A stretch of 64,000 nucleotides of DNA from Fasciolopsis buskii (taxonomy: Eukaryota > Platyhelminthes > Trematoda > Plagiorchiida > Fasciolidae), in contig LUCM01002333.1 of the NCBI GenBank assembly GCA_008360955.1, positions 214,227 to 278,226 of the forward strand, in the 5' to 3' direction. The translations under genes and the position numbers were made by a program. A model generated the notes under the pieces. The model was not told the DNA's origin. It ran no database searches and saw only the letters and a list, made by a program, of their open reading frames with translations. Positions 48,716 to 60,389 of this stretch are shown here, piece by piece (the stretch's first letter is position 1; every line of letters begins with the position of its first letter).

Positions 48716-49504
48716 TTGTTTCTTTATTTTTTTGTTCGTTTTCGTTTGTTTGTTTGAAGCTAATTTGGGAAATATTCGATTAACTCGCGTCTTTTCACAT
48801 AGTCTGATTCACTGTATCATGGGACTTCTCAGAACATAAGGAGACTCGCTTCATTGTACCATCTAGAAAAAAGGGGCACTTTGTAAATTACTTTTTACCA
48901 TTTACTCTTTTCATGTCCGTATTAGCTAGCCGAAAAACGATTAGAACATTTCTACTGCCGATTTGTTGCGCAAACAAACTGCTCGGATTGGTTGGTTGGC
49001 AAATAAAAGAACAGACATTCCTACTCATCCCACTTTCTCATTAATAAAGACACCAGCGGAGAGTAAACATTTACTGTCTGTGATTCTTTCTAGGTAGAAA
49101 AGTTGTGTATTAGAGCGATTCTTTACTGGTCTTAAGGTACATTCCTACTTTGAGTTATCTGGCGTGAAACAGGCTTCATTAATTAAACCTCGGGAGGGGT
49201 TGATTCTTCCTCTGGTGGTCGGTTACTGGGACACATTTGTTTGAGCCGCAAATTTTGCGCAACCATATTATTGTCTTTCGATTACATCGTCCAATAAACG
49301 GTTGAATATCTACAATTTGTCTGTCAGTTACGGCCGCTATTGTCCAGAAAACAAGGAGCGAACGGGTTGGGTGGGAAACTCAACCGGGCAAACGAAATGA
49401 GTTTGGATTCGGTCAAAAAGTTTCCAATCCATGATTGACGAAGTTCTTCCCGTCACTTGATTACTTGTTAACACAGCAGTAGGTTCCGGTTTCTAAGAAT
49501 ATTC
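48716..49504. other. No gene recognised
   Basis: Short frames only. Confidence 0.45.
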
Positions 49505-49787
49505 TATCAGATTGTATGAAACGTCGTAGGCTTTGTTGGCTGGGTCAAACGTCACCAATTGGTGGCACTTGCCTGTCACACAGCACATGATTTCCGGTTT
49601 CTTCCACGAAGTACAAGAAGCCACGTAAAGGTCAACAAACGAAATGTCACCGTGAAATGAGAAAGGGCACAACGAATGTGGGTAAAATAAGTGTCTTAAG
49701 TCTTTGCGAATGGAGCCTCAAAGTGTTCCTCAAACAACTATCTGAAGATCTCGTAGCTAATCGTGAACAGTCATTATTTCTATGACC
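49505..49787 (+). pseudogene. RTE-type LINE, degraded C-terminal fragment
   Basis: A + frame resembles the C-terminal tail seen at 13138-13443: RRLCWLGQT, then a KPRKGQQTK block in place of CGGQQMTW, then GKISVL and ANREQS. Substitutions and a frameshift have spoiled it. A GATAAT/GATGAT microsatellite follows at once, which fits the GATGATG-type 3' end of this LINE group. Confidence 0.65.
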
Positions 49788-49836
49788 AGCGTAATAATGT
49801 GAAAAGCTGCAATTAATGAGGCTTGCCCATGGGTAT

Positions 49837-49841
49837 TGATG

Positions 49842-49878
<37 letters not shown>

Positions 49879-49906
49879 TGATGATGATGATGATGATGAT
49901 AATGAT
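49837..49906. repeat. (ATA)n/(ATG)n microsatellite
   Basis: About ten AAT units then about nine ATG units. Likely grown from the 3' end of the adjacent LINE fragment. The poly-Asn/Asp and poly-His/Tyr frames across it are artefacts. Confidence 0.93.
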
Positions 49907-50685
49907 GACGGTGATGGTGACGGTTCTGATGATTCGGATAATAATGACTGTAACAGTATAAAAAAACAACGGACATGCTCTATTCGAGTGAGATTCCGGT
50001 CCAATCGGTTTGAGTATTCTTACCTAGGCTGATGGATATGGGTGATTTCTGATTAACAAAAGAAGCGCTGAACGGAATGGATAAATAGAAGATAGCCGAC
50101 AAGTTGTATTTGCACTTCATCACAATTTGCATGGAATTATAGTTTTCCCAGATCTTCAAAAAGGCTGATTAGCTTACAAACAAATGTAAACAATACTCGG
50201 ATAGCTCTGAAATCCAGTGGGAATTTGATGCAGTGATCCTATTGTGATTTCTTTCGTAACAGAATAACCGAAAATAGATGTTCATTGTAGGCTTTCGTTA
50301 CCAAACCATCAAACGCTCAAAAGCTAGATCAAATCACGTGTACTGTTCCCGTCAAATCCGTCAGTGGTATCGGAAGCATTTTTGTTTCTCCTAGACAAGA
50401 AAAGAATGAAGCTTACAACTTACTCGCAGTTAGCGGAGTTGAAAACTCGTCAGATCGTGGAAAACAAAGCTAAAGAACCTCGGTGAGAAGTGACAAACAT
50501 GTTCACAATTTATTTTGGCTTATCTTTGGACAAAACGTTACCGGAAGCACAAACATTGGGCCCGAAATTTTGTATTCCGAATAAATGTGTTAAACAAATA
50601 GATTTTATGACTCAGTTTGAAATGTTTAATGGACAGCCTGAGCCATTTTGCTTCGGAAAACTAAACAGCCGTTTCATTAATTCTA
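49907..50685. other. No gene recognised
   Basis: A + frame from 50490 runs into the next microsatellite; its unique first part (about 65 codons) has no recognised domain. Confidence 0.4.
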
Positions 50686-50837
50686 TCTATCAATCAATCA
50701 GTCAATCTATCTATCTATCTACCTATCTACCTGTCTCTCTATCTATCTATCTATCCATCTATCTATCTATCTATCTACCTATCTACCTAACTACCTGTCT
50801 ATCTATCTACCTATCTACCTGTCTATCTATCTACCTG

Positions 50838-50881
<44 letters not shown>

Positions 50882-50933
50882 CGTATCTACCTATCTATCT
50901 ATCCACCTATCTATCCATCTATCTATCTATCTA
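50686..50933. repeat. (TATC)n microsatellite
   Basis: About 60 units of TATC with TACC, TGTC and CATC variants. Same motif as the array at 9066-9444, on the other strand. Confidence 0.95.
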
Positions 50934-52825
50934 AACAGCAACTTGAAAAGATAAAGGAACTATAAAAGAATAAAGATATCTTTCACCAAGGACCAGACAC
51001 AGACACCGCAATAATCATTTCTTAGAAGACAGGATTCCATCAACAAAATGACCGTACTACACTCAACGACAGTTCCAAGTTAACTAAGAATAAAAAAGGG
51101 GATTGCAACGCATCGTCCAATGAAAAGTTGGTGTGCTAGACAACCGAATCCAATCGGATCCACCGCTTTCGAAGAAATCCGGCCGATTGGTTCCACAATA
51201 CCATGAATTTGCGGTCTACTTGCAAAATAAAAACCCGTTTTCATTGCTTAGTTGTTGCACGTAAATAATGCTAAGTATATTCATTTTATTAAACGCAGGA
51301 AATATTAGCGTAAAAATGCTTTGCGAATTGGGGCCGAAACAGATTCTTGTTACTTTCCTGCTTGAATGCCTGTCATCTTGTTGAAATTGGTTGCAGGAAA
51401 TGACATGAAATTCCAGGAAAAATGTCACGTTCATAAGATTTGTCCTTTTTGCGTCTCCTGACATTGAATCGGATTACGTCCCACGCTTACGTCTACCTCA
51501 GGGGAAGCGAATACCAATAGTAATGGCATGATTCCTAAACCCCGTAGGGAATGAGGTAGTTCCTTCGAAACATTTTCAATGCAATACGTTGTGTACTCAA
51601 ATTGGCTAGCAATGCCAGCTTAAAACAATGCTCAGTCTATTTCGAACTTTTATCAAATCTATTTGGAACGATTATCGGACTGATTTACTATGTTCCCTTT
51701 TCATAGTTCTGCACTGTAAATCATTTACTAAGGAAACAGTTACGCCTATATCCTAAGCTGTGCTGATTGACTGTACATCACCTTATTTCCCGGCAGACTT
51801 AAGATTACTAGATCTTGGGGATTAAAGACCTACCATACACACTTCGAAAACATTGGTAAGAATCATACAAGGCTATCAGTTACAAATCAGAATGATAATA
51901 GATAACGTAGAGATTTTCCTATGACTGAATTAAGCATTTGGATTGTTTGTTGTCCTTTCATCGTTGTCCAATATCTGCTAAACACAGACTGATGGGCTTT
52001 GTGCAGATGTTTGCACGAGAGGATATAACAAAAACCAGTTTTTAGTCTACACTAGGAGTGGCAAAAGTGCGAATCAGAACCCCACAGACGTCTAGTGCCC
52101 AAAGTGGTCTGGGGGCTAAACGTTGCGCCACATCCCGTTTGTTTACAGACGGTGATAACGAAAACCTCCTGAGTAGAACTTAAGGAACCACAATTGACCC
52201 AACCAAACTGCTTCGACAAGTTCCGATCGGGAAAGCCAAAGCGCGTGTTACAAACAGAAAGCCTCGAATTTCGTAAGCGTATCTACCGTATCCTCAAGTT
52301 TTATTTGACAATCGAGTTTCATCACAGCGCGATTGGTCTGAACAAGAGGAGATGTAGAATTCAAAAATCACCTAGCCGCTGATTGGAATCTCTGACTGGC
52401 TTGCTTGAACACGACTGTCAAAGGTGCGGATGGATCACGTGCTCTTCTGTGGCCTTGATGTTTCCATTCTGCCATTCGGGTCATCTCACGCTGCGTTATG
52501 GCATCTAGTTACCGTACTCAAAAGCCAGTATTACAAATTTTTTTTCGCCGTGAGTAATGTTTCGTTGAAGCAAAATCAACAACAGCATTCACAGGTTTGC
52601 CCGGGGCCGGAGTAGAAAGCGAAATATACTACTGCGAACAAAAACGAATACACTCGAGCCTAGTGTGTCCCTATGATTCCTATATAGACTCACCATCCAT
52701 TCACGCAATCAGCAATTCAAATAAGATTCTATTGAGTAATTTAATATTCACAGATGTAGTAGATAAGCTAAACGTTACTACACTCTTGTTTGCTTTCATC
52801 TGCCGTCGTTCCTCTTGCATTGCAG
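50934..52825. other. Upstream intron or intergenic DNA of the K2P gene
   Basis: Should contain, or be part of, the intron before the last K2P exon. I found no convincing exon for M1 and the first pore helix here. The splice acceptor at 52825 is strong (CCTCTTGCATTGCAG). Confidence 0.5.
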
Positions 52826-53697
52826 GATACGGTCACATTGTTCCCAAAACGGATTTGGGCCGTGCAACCACAGTGATCTATGCACTGTTCGGGATTCCCC
52901 TGGTCTTGTTGTGCGTGGCAAATCTGGGCGGATGTTTGGCCACGTGTGTACGTCTGATCTATCGTCAGTCATGCTTACGAATCTATCAAAGACAGCGTCG
53001 TAAACGTATGCTTGAACGAATGACCACGGAAAACAATCGACAGAACAATGGAGACAGTGAGATAACCAATCAGTCCAAACAAAAATTGACATCCGACGTT
53101 GAAACTGGAACCTCATCGACAGCTTATCGATCGAACAAAGTGGCTCATTGTAAACTGGCTGCAATTGATGAAGTGGACAACGCGTGGAATACGGGCGGTG
53201 TGCACGCGAAAAGTCAACTCAGCGGTCCCCAATCGCGGACACCGACGAGCCATATTCGACTCACAAGACCGTCAGCCACATTTGATAAAACTGCACAGCA
53301 AATTTTGCACACAATTACCACTTCGCAATCGATCCTATCACGAAATGTTCTTCGTTCTTCGCGAAAAAATGAAATTCGAGTCCCAATATGGTTGACTATG
53401 CTCATTTTTTGCATTTACATCACAGTTGGAGCTATTATATTTGCCAACTGGGAAATGTGGAGTATTCTCCAATCGGCCTATTTCATTTTCATCACTCTAT
53501 CCACAATCGGGTTTGGTGATTTCGTGCCGGGCATACAAAACGATCAGTGGTACGAAGATTCAGTGAAACCGGTATTTTGTTGTTTCTATTTGCTTATCGG
53601 AATATCAATGGTGGCTATGTGTTTTACGTTGATGCAAGAAGAAGTACGAACAAAATTTCGAAAATTCGCTGAAAAAATTGGTCTATTAGACAATTGA
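52826..53697 (+). CDS. Two-pore-domain (K2P) potassium channel, last exon
   Basis: Subunit of a background potassium channel in the plasma membrane; K2P subunits pair to form one pore and set resting potential. The exon begins inside the first Gly codon of GYG in pore loop 1 (phase 1, after TTGCATTGCAG). It then encodes [14 protein letters not shown]2 with YALFGIPL, a basic and Ser/Thr-rich cytoplasmic loop of roughly 150 residues, M3 (about 53388-53450), pore loop 2 with TIGFGD (GFG at 53509-53517), M4 (about 53563-53634) and a C-terminal tail of only about 20 residues. The stop is at 53695-53697. A long M2-M3 loop with a tiny C-tail is the layout of vertebrate TRESK (KCNK18); many invertebrate TWK channels vary here too, so orthology is not claimed. 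M1 and most of P1 must lie in upstream exons that I could not find. Frame 52597-52825 upstream of the acceptor is intronic. Confidence 0.93.
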
Positions 53698-53728
53698 ATA
53701 ATTTCGATGTCGGAACTTTATTGATATC

Positions 53729-53734
53729 AATAAA
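53729..53734 (+). promoter_or_regulatory. Polyadenylation signal of the K2P gene
   Basis: AATAAA 32 bases after the stop codon. It implies a very short 3' UTR if used. Confidence 0.6.
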
Positions 53735-56280
53735 AAAGAATACTAACTCATCGTTCAATCCGCGTTTAGAGATGAATCATTTGTGCAACATCGCGAATGA
53801 TCAAGAAGATGACTTATGGACACGTGCTAACAAGTTTCACAGTTGTATCGCATATACTATCACAAACCATCCGATACTTCCATTCCGATGTTGTTTTTGG
53901 TCGTTGTTACTACTGTTGTATTGCATTACATGTCCGTAGTTTCGTCATTGTTTAATGCGATCTCGTGAAACCATTCGATTCGGCAAAAAATGAGAATTGA
54001 TTCACACTTTTCGTGATGGTGAGCTCCTCAATACTCAAGCAGTACAAATTTTCAAACTCTTAATTGTCTTATCGTGTTGTTCACCTGTCTGCTCGTTGTT
54101 GCCATGCATAAGATCACGCATAAACAAAACACATCGTCGACAAGATACGCCTGGCCACAACTGCCCACCTGATCCGTATTCATCTCGTTATTCTTTTCTA
54201 TATGGTTTGATGATTATCGTTAGTTCAACAAGGGAGTCAGAATTGGTTTAGATTTCTTTCATCATGCTCTTCGGGATCCCGTTCTCATAAAACCGTGATT
54301 TCTTCCTTTCCTCGTTCGTGTCCTTTTTACACTGTTTTGGTCAAAATTGACCTCACTGATGTCTGTATCACTTTGATTTACACAAATCCGCTTGACTCTC
54401 TAATGGGGCATCAGACAGTATTAAATTACTGAAGATTTTAGAAATCAGTTTTCGTTCTCACTTTGTTCCCGTTGGCCAATGTGAATTTAATCACCGTCGC
54501 ATTGAATCCACGTCCGAGATTTGATCTGCAACGATCATTTTTACCAGTAAATAACACGAAAACATGTTGGCAAGAAACCAGATATATTAGGAGACACAAT
54601 TTGTCCGATATGTTAGACAGAATTCTAGATTTGAACACAGAGAACAGAAATGATCATTCCACCCTAGATGACTAGTTTTTTTCTAACCTCGATTGTGATC
54701 TAACAATACGATGAAACAGTTGTTTGACAATGCTTAACCGAAAGAAGACGGAATTATGGAGTGAATCCAACCACGAATAATGTGCTTCACTACCGAATTC
54801 TCTTATTTCACCGAATGGGGCACGTGCAACAGAACCTTTATTAACAGACTTCTAGTCGACAACTTTATCCTCTAGATAGTATAGGTATGGGATACAGCAA
54901 GAAGGGAAAAACCGTTCCATCTGGCCGACTAAACTGGTCGAAAATGATCAAGCGAAGTCAATTAGCACCAATCGAAGTGAGAGTAATTAGGTTCAGAATT
55001 CCTCACTGGTTGGCTTCGAAAAGCCATTTGTGAATTCAGTTCAATTAACGTGGCATGTTTTCGTCCTTCGAATGTAGACAGAATGCTAATTCTTGTGTGC
55101 ATAGAAGCGATGCAATTCATTTGCAAGAAATGACGCGACCAAACACTGCACATTAATCGATTTTCCTACTTCCAGTCGGTAGTAAAATATTGGCTGGCAG
55201 CGAACATTTCCAAGCAGGTACAATCTCATGCACGAACACTGGTCAGAATTACGTATTGCACTCTGGTTAAGGAGATAGATTCAGGTTCGTCCAGATGATC
55301 TAGTTCTTATTCAAGCCAAATGGCCTGATTATGTAACAAAGTTTCCAGGTAGTCCTATCGTCATACAGTAATCAAGAATCGTTTGCATTCGGGAACGGGA
55401 ATTGGTGTGCTCAAATTGGTATCTGTTGCGCTCGAAGTGGTAGCCTCAGGAGGTGGATGCCAACAATCACACCAGTTGCCAGCATAATGTTCATTTAAAT
55501 GTCAACCATATGACCTTCGTTGTCAAAGTCGCAACAAAGAAACCGACGTCGAATATGTAATTGCATGCTCCTTGGTACAACCTACGTACTTAGCACCACA
55601 GATGCTTTGGAATGACATCTCGATTATAATATTGAATTGCTACTGCTGCCACGAACATGCATTTGATTCTAGCCGCGTTGAACTTGGTCTTCATTGCGGC
55701 ACTATGGATTCCAATAATTTCTTCTTTAGTGGCATCCCCTTTTGAATGGGAATCTGATTATTGGGTTCATTTACCCTCTGGTTTTATCAGCTCACTGCAG
55801 TCCCGCTCTGTAATCCTTCCAGGTCTTGGTTGTTTATCAACTCTTTTCTAATATGCAATATCTTTTCCTCGTGATTATACTCGATGAATTAACGTTCTCA
55901 TTCTGTACCGAAGGTAACATGACAAATTTCACTTGTCACCAAGCCATGTATAGCAATGAAAGCGTGCCTACCAAAATATTATCCACTATGAATTTCCCTG
56001 ATAATGTGCCTCTTGGAAAAGTAGAGTTAATTAAAACTCAAGCAAAAGGCATATTACCCTCCTTACAAAGACGTGATTAATCACAAGGTATGGTAAACTG
56101 AGCCAAATTCGTTTGGAATGACTCCAGAGTTGAGTACCCCTTGGCATACAGGAAAAGACATATCAGGGATTTGTCATCATGTCTTGGAACCACTTGAAGT
56201 TTAACTCAGACCGTGGTTAAGCAAGAGAACCGTGTTTCCGCAAGCGCTGACTACTTAGTAATCGTTATTTAGTGTGTTGG
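53735..56280. other. No gene recognised downstream of K2P
   Basis: Short frames only apart from a weak candidate at 55853-56080. Confidence 0.45.
55853..56080 (+). CDS. Possible secreted or membrane protein fragment
   Basis: From an ATG at 55853 the frame reads a hydrophobic, signal-like start (MQYLFLVIIL), then a stretch with three potential N-glycosylation sites (NMTN, NFTC, NESV), to a stop at 56078-56080. No family recognised and no splice evidence, so it may be chance. Confidence 0.2.
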   Translation: MQYLFLVIILDELTFSFCTEGNMTNFTCHQAMYSNESVPTKILSTMNFPDNVPLGKVELIKTQAKGILPSLQRRD

Positions 56281-56492
56281 TGGTAGGAGATTGAATGCTT
56301 CCATGACATAATTCGCCATGTGATATCATCGCTCAGCTGACCATGAAGAAACCATGGAAGCACTAGCATTTTGTAGCTGCTTCATCCTCGTTAGGAATCA
56401 TCAGCAGTGCATATCCACCGCGCCCGAACTGGGACGTGAACTCGGGACGAACGATTTTGAGTTGAACGCAATTACGCCACCGAACAGGCTCT
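56281..56492 (-). mobile_element. tRNA-derived SINE with hammerhead (family 1), copy 3
   Basis: Minus strand: head from about 56492 (GAGCCTGTTCGGTGGCGTAA, loop with CAAAATCG) through CCCAGTTCGGGCGCGGTGG, then hammerhead 56410-56366 and tail to about 56281. Hammerhead boxes are CTGATGA (56404-56398), GAAG in place of GAAA, and a mutated stem III and cleavage site, so it is dead. It lacks the 5' extension present in copies 1 and 2. Confidence 0.8.
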
Positions 56493-57359
56493 AAATTGGA
56501 AAAACGTAAACCTTCCATTGACTACTACCGAGTAATTAAGTAGGCAAAATGGTTTTCGGATTCAGCCTGCTTATTTTTGATAGACTGATTGCGGTTAAAC
56601 AAGATTAATTTCCAGGAGTGTAAAAGATAACCAAGTGAACCTGCTCTGAATGATTCTCCTGATATCCCGGTTCGATTCCACCAGCGTGGTTCGATCCATC
56701 GACCCTGTTTACACGTGTGTAGTCGGAATTGAAAGCGAAGATTGTCTACGGGCACTGTCCAGTCCCACGTGTGATAATCAAGCTTACAAATCACTTCGAT
56801 TAGTGTTTATCATCCAACAACTAATGAACAGAATGTAGGTCAATTATCCATGTATACCCATTTCACTTGGGGAGCATTTAAACCCGAAATTTGGTCACCA
56901 CCAGAAATTCACAACAATAAGAGGAAAAAACGATGGCTTGAAAAACTAACACACAGTTATACATATATAGAATAACAAGCGCTGGTTCCGCTTTGATTAT
57001 TTGATACTTCTTCTACTCACTGGGTTTAACAAAATCGATTATATTACCTTATATTTCATAGGCAGCGTCATTCTGAAACCCAATGCTAGTTGCTTGACGA
57101 TCGGGTACTCCGTTGAAATCGAGCATTCGAACATTCAGCATATTTCGACAACGTGAAGTTATAGTCTATTGTTACAATCACTTGCTTCGCATCTCAAGTG
57201 TAAGCACCATTCCACGTGAACGAAAGGGTTCTGTACACATTGTGTGTGTGCACCATCGATCGTCGCGTGATAAAATTTTCACCAAACTGTGATGAAACAC
57301 GAAATGGAGCACTAGAAGACACCCCTGTTCCAATAGAAACGATCATTGAAGAGGTGCAT
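56493..57359. other. No gene recognised
   Basis: Short frames only. Confidence 0.45.
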
Positions 57360-57455
57360 TCTTCTTCCAGCCGCTAAGCAGAAGAACGATTAGGGTTCTT
57401 GGGGTCAGTCAGGCTTGCCTTCCTGCATAATGCTGAACGTTGATGATAAGATTTT
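57360..57455 (+). pseudogene. LINE 3'-end fragment
   Basis: GGGTTCTTGGGGTCAGTCAG, then CTTGCCTTCCTGC and GCTGAACGTTGATGAT, resemble the 3' untranslated end seen after the LINE fragment at 13560-13640. It may be a very short 5'-truncated insertion. Confidence 0.5.
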
Positions 57456-57639
57456 TCTAAAAGGCATGAGGTTGGTGGATCAGACGGGCTGTTTCCGTCT
57501 TTATATGACGATGAATTGTTACCTTCGGAGATAACAAAACTCCCAGAGTCAATTAGTGCAAAGGGATAGAACACTAGACGGCCGTGTAAACAGGTGGCCG
57601 TTCCGATTCACAAAATGATGATGGATCTTCACGTAAGAT

Positions 57640-58840
57640 TCACGTGGAAATTAGTTTGGTAAGCATTGTATCCAAACTGCTCACAAGCATTATTCTCCGC
57701 GGATTAACGAGTACTCGCAAAAGTTGCGTGCATGAGAATGGAGCCAGCTCTCGATCTGACCTGAGCTGTAGTGACCAAATCTTCACATTGCGGCAAATCT
57801 TAGGACAAAGACACATCTATCAGAGACCCATGATCTGCCTTCCTTGGCCTGAAACTGGCGTCTGACTCACTCGATCGAGCAGTTCTCTGGCACTGCCTCT
57901 TTTGGAAGGGTATCAGAGAAATTCATCTCACTCATTCAGTCTTCGTACGCGAACAGCCGAAACTGAGTTAATGCTTGCGGCGATCTCGCACTGGAGATCA
58001 CCACGAAAAACGGTGTTTGTCGGGGCTACCTCTTTCACATTTACTTTTTAAATTTGTTATTGAGATGACTACGGAAATCGTCCTGTTCTCATGTTGACGC
58101 AGTAGCATTGATATCTGCCAAGACAGGAAGCTCCCAAACTTAAAGTATGCGTACAATATTGTGCTTCTGAGTGAAGATTGAAGTAAGTTACGAGTTATTC
58201 CTCATCATCTGAACGATAGTACAGATAGGTTATGGATGCGTTTGACATGTTCAGAGTGTGAAATGCTGTTGCAGAACTGGAATGGCTCAGAGCCGAATCC
58301 TGTTCTTGCGGGAAGCAACCAGATAAAGTGGATAGACTTAGTTAGATAGTTAAATCTCCCTCGGTGGTTGCATATCAGATGAAGTGTCTTAGCACATAAA
58401 GAACGCTTGGTTGGGACTCGCCAATTTGAGGCTCTTGTGAAGCCGGCGTGACATCGACTGTTGATCACAGGTGGAGTATATACAGCAGCGGTTAGGTCGA
58501 TATTGCTCCATAGTTCAAAAACATGGTCGTCTAGGGCAGAAGAAATGCGAAGACCTCCGGTGTTTGAATACTATTGTCTTCGTGTTACTGGTAAAACATA
58601 GCGAGAGAATTTCGTGAGTAACCCAGAGGTTGGGCGTACGTTACTGGGTCCCAGGGTCCAGTCGTTAGAACAGCACTGAATCGGAATAGCTTATTGTCGT
58701 TGGGGCATATTTCACACAAGTTCATAGAATTTCTGCCTTGTTGTGCGCAATGGTTAGATGAATCGAGGTAGCCTGTTGGTGGCAAAAACGCATGGAAATC
58801 TTAACCAGCGGACTGGCTCGTCCAGATCCCATTGGATTCC
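57640..58840 (+). pseudogene. RTE-type LINE reverse transcriptase relic
   Basis: Blocks in order: ISLVSIVSKLLTSIILRGL (57647-57703), DQIFTLRQILGQRHIYQRP (about 57776-57833), a damaged LWHCLF-like block, the catalytic region at about 58138-58180 where YADD reads YAYN, then MFRV-type and QVDRLS-like blocks near 58245-58345. The domain C-terminal to the catalytic region, with a LLGPRVQSLEQ block at about 58638-58672, and CGLAGS-like tail DNA run to about 58840. Many stops and frameshifts; dead. Confidence 0.8.
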
Positions 58841-59059
58841 CGGGTTGCAGTTCACGAGGTACTCCCCTCTAAACAATTTTTGGAGCTCATTGGTTATACG
58901 GTTCAATGTGGCATTCAGTAGCCTTCTTGTATTCAATTCCTTTCATTTTCTGTATAGTTGTCCACGCTATTACCTCATAGTTGATCTTTCATCATTTCTT
59001 TTTGTCCTCCGGTCATTTGAATAGACGATGTCATTATGTAACAACCGAACCCAGATCAG

Positions 59060-60110
59060 GTCAGCGTGAAGTTAATGGTTATGGAAACCGAGCCGGACAA
59101 ATCTTCTCTCTCTGACAGATGCTGGAGCACCGTTTTGCCTTTCAAAGGCCAAAAATCATTATTCTTTACACATATATAGGCGCGGCTTTTAACTCCATCC
59201 GTTGGTTCGTACTATGGCAATGGTCGTTGAGGAACGGAGCACCTGAGAATTACTTTGGGTCTCAAAGAGTTATAAAGTCACACTTCAGATCAGATTAGGG
59301 CCCGGGGCCAGTTTCCGATCCTATTTGCCATCTTCAGTATAGTGCGATAAACCTGTTCCAGATTACACTTCTCAAATTCGCAAGGGATGATATTCTTGAG
59401 GGCATCTGGTCTACCAGGCAGTGGGATCGAACTCCCTCCAAAGTTTTCGACTTAGAATGCGTCATTAACACCACTTTGCTCAGCAATAATACACAGTAAG
59501 CTTAACACGCGCCCTACACTTTGGCAGCTGAGACGTCCAAAAATGGTACGTAACTGGAACCTTCGAAGTGGCTGAAACTTCTTAAAGACTGACCTCCTTG
59601 TGGCTAACAATTGGAGATGGTTAAAAGCCCTGAATACCTCTGGAGCTTCACTGCACCTGATGGAGGTGTTGAGGAAATACCGTTAGGAAAAGCATGTCAA
59701 AACAAATTTTTGAACCATCGACACCCGTGACACTACAGTGACATCCGGATTTCCCTCAACGGAAGAACGTACAATTCACGGCTCACTGTCTTCTTCGCGC
59801 TTGCAAGACTTGTCATCTCCATATTAAGGATGCTCGGTGCGAATATCGGATGATAAATGATGAAGCGAACCATTGGAGGTTGATTCCAGACTGTCGTTCT
59901 CTGGCCGAGGCAAATGCTCTATACCGTTTCGATTGGCTAGGATACCTATTGTGTATGCCCGCCAATCGCCTACCTTTTCGTGCTCTTTTGCACGTGCTGG
60001 GCAGAGCTGAAAGAAGTTATGCAAAGATCAGACTGGCTGAACTTGGACTTGGAGATACCGCGTTGAGTCTGGACTGAGCATCAGATGATACTTCTCAGCT
60101 CCTTGACTGA
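59060..60110 (+). pseudogene. RTE-type LINE relic, second in the cluster
   Basis: MLEHRFAFQRPKIIIL and AAFNSIRWFVLWQWSLRNGAP (59119-59250) are the palm block around the first catalytic Asp (here Gly/Ala-rich, the Asp lost). DDILEGI and FDLECV (about 59390-59465) correspond to the YADD region, which is destroyed. A long damaged stretch follows, then FDWLGYLLCMPANRLPFRAL (59928-59987) of the C-terminal tail, ending near 60110 with GATGATGATGG at about 60120. Dead. Confidence 0.78.
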
Positions 60111-60389
60111 GGCCTAGGAGATGATGATGGTCGTCAGTTATGGACGCTGGGAGTCATGGTTCAACATCGAAGCTAGTCGCGAATGCTGTGAGGGGTGTAA
60201 ACTCCTGTAATCAGCAAACAACACAATAACGGACAAAAAGCCGAAATATGTACACGGAAAACAACGAACCCTGTGACACTTTTACCGACCAACTTTTTAT
60301 CGTTTCGTTTGCAACATCTTTAGTTCCACTCCAATGAAACAAACAAGTCTTGTCGAAACTTGAGCAGCTACGCTATAGACTGAACTATG

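Noticed and set aside
49647..50032. Frames with poly-His, poly-Ile, poly-Ser or poly-Asn/Asp
   Set aside because: All are readings of the (AAT)n(ATG)n microsatellite.
50490..50954. 154-codon + frame
   Set aside because: Its second half is the TATC microsatellite; the unique first part has no domain.
52597..52825. First 76 codons of the K2P open frame as N-terminus
   Set aside because: They lack M1 and a pore helix, and a strong splice acceptor at 52825 marks the true exon start.
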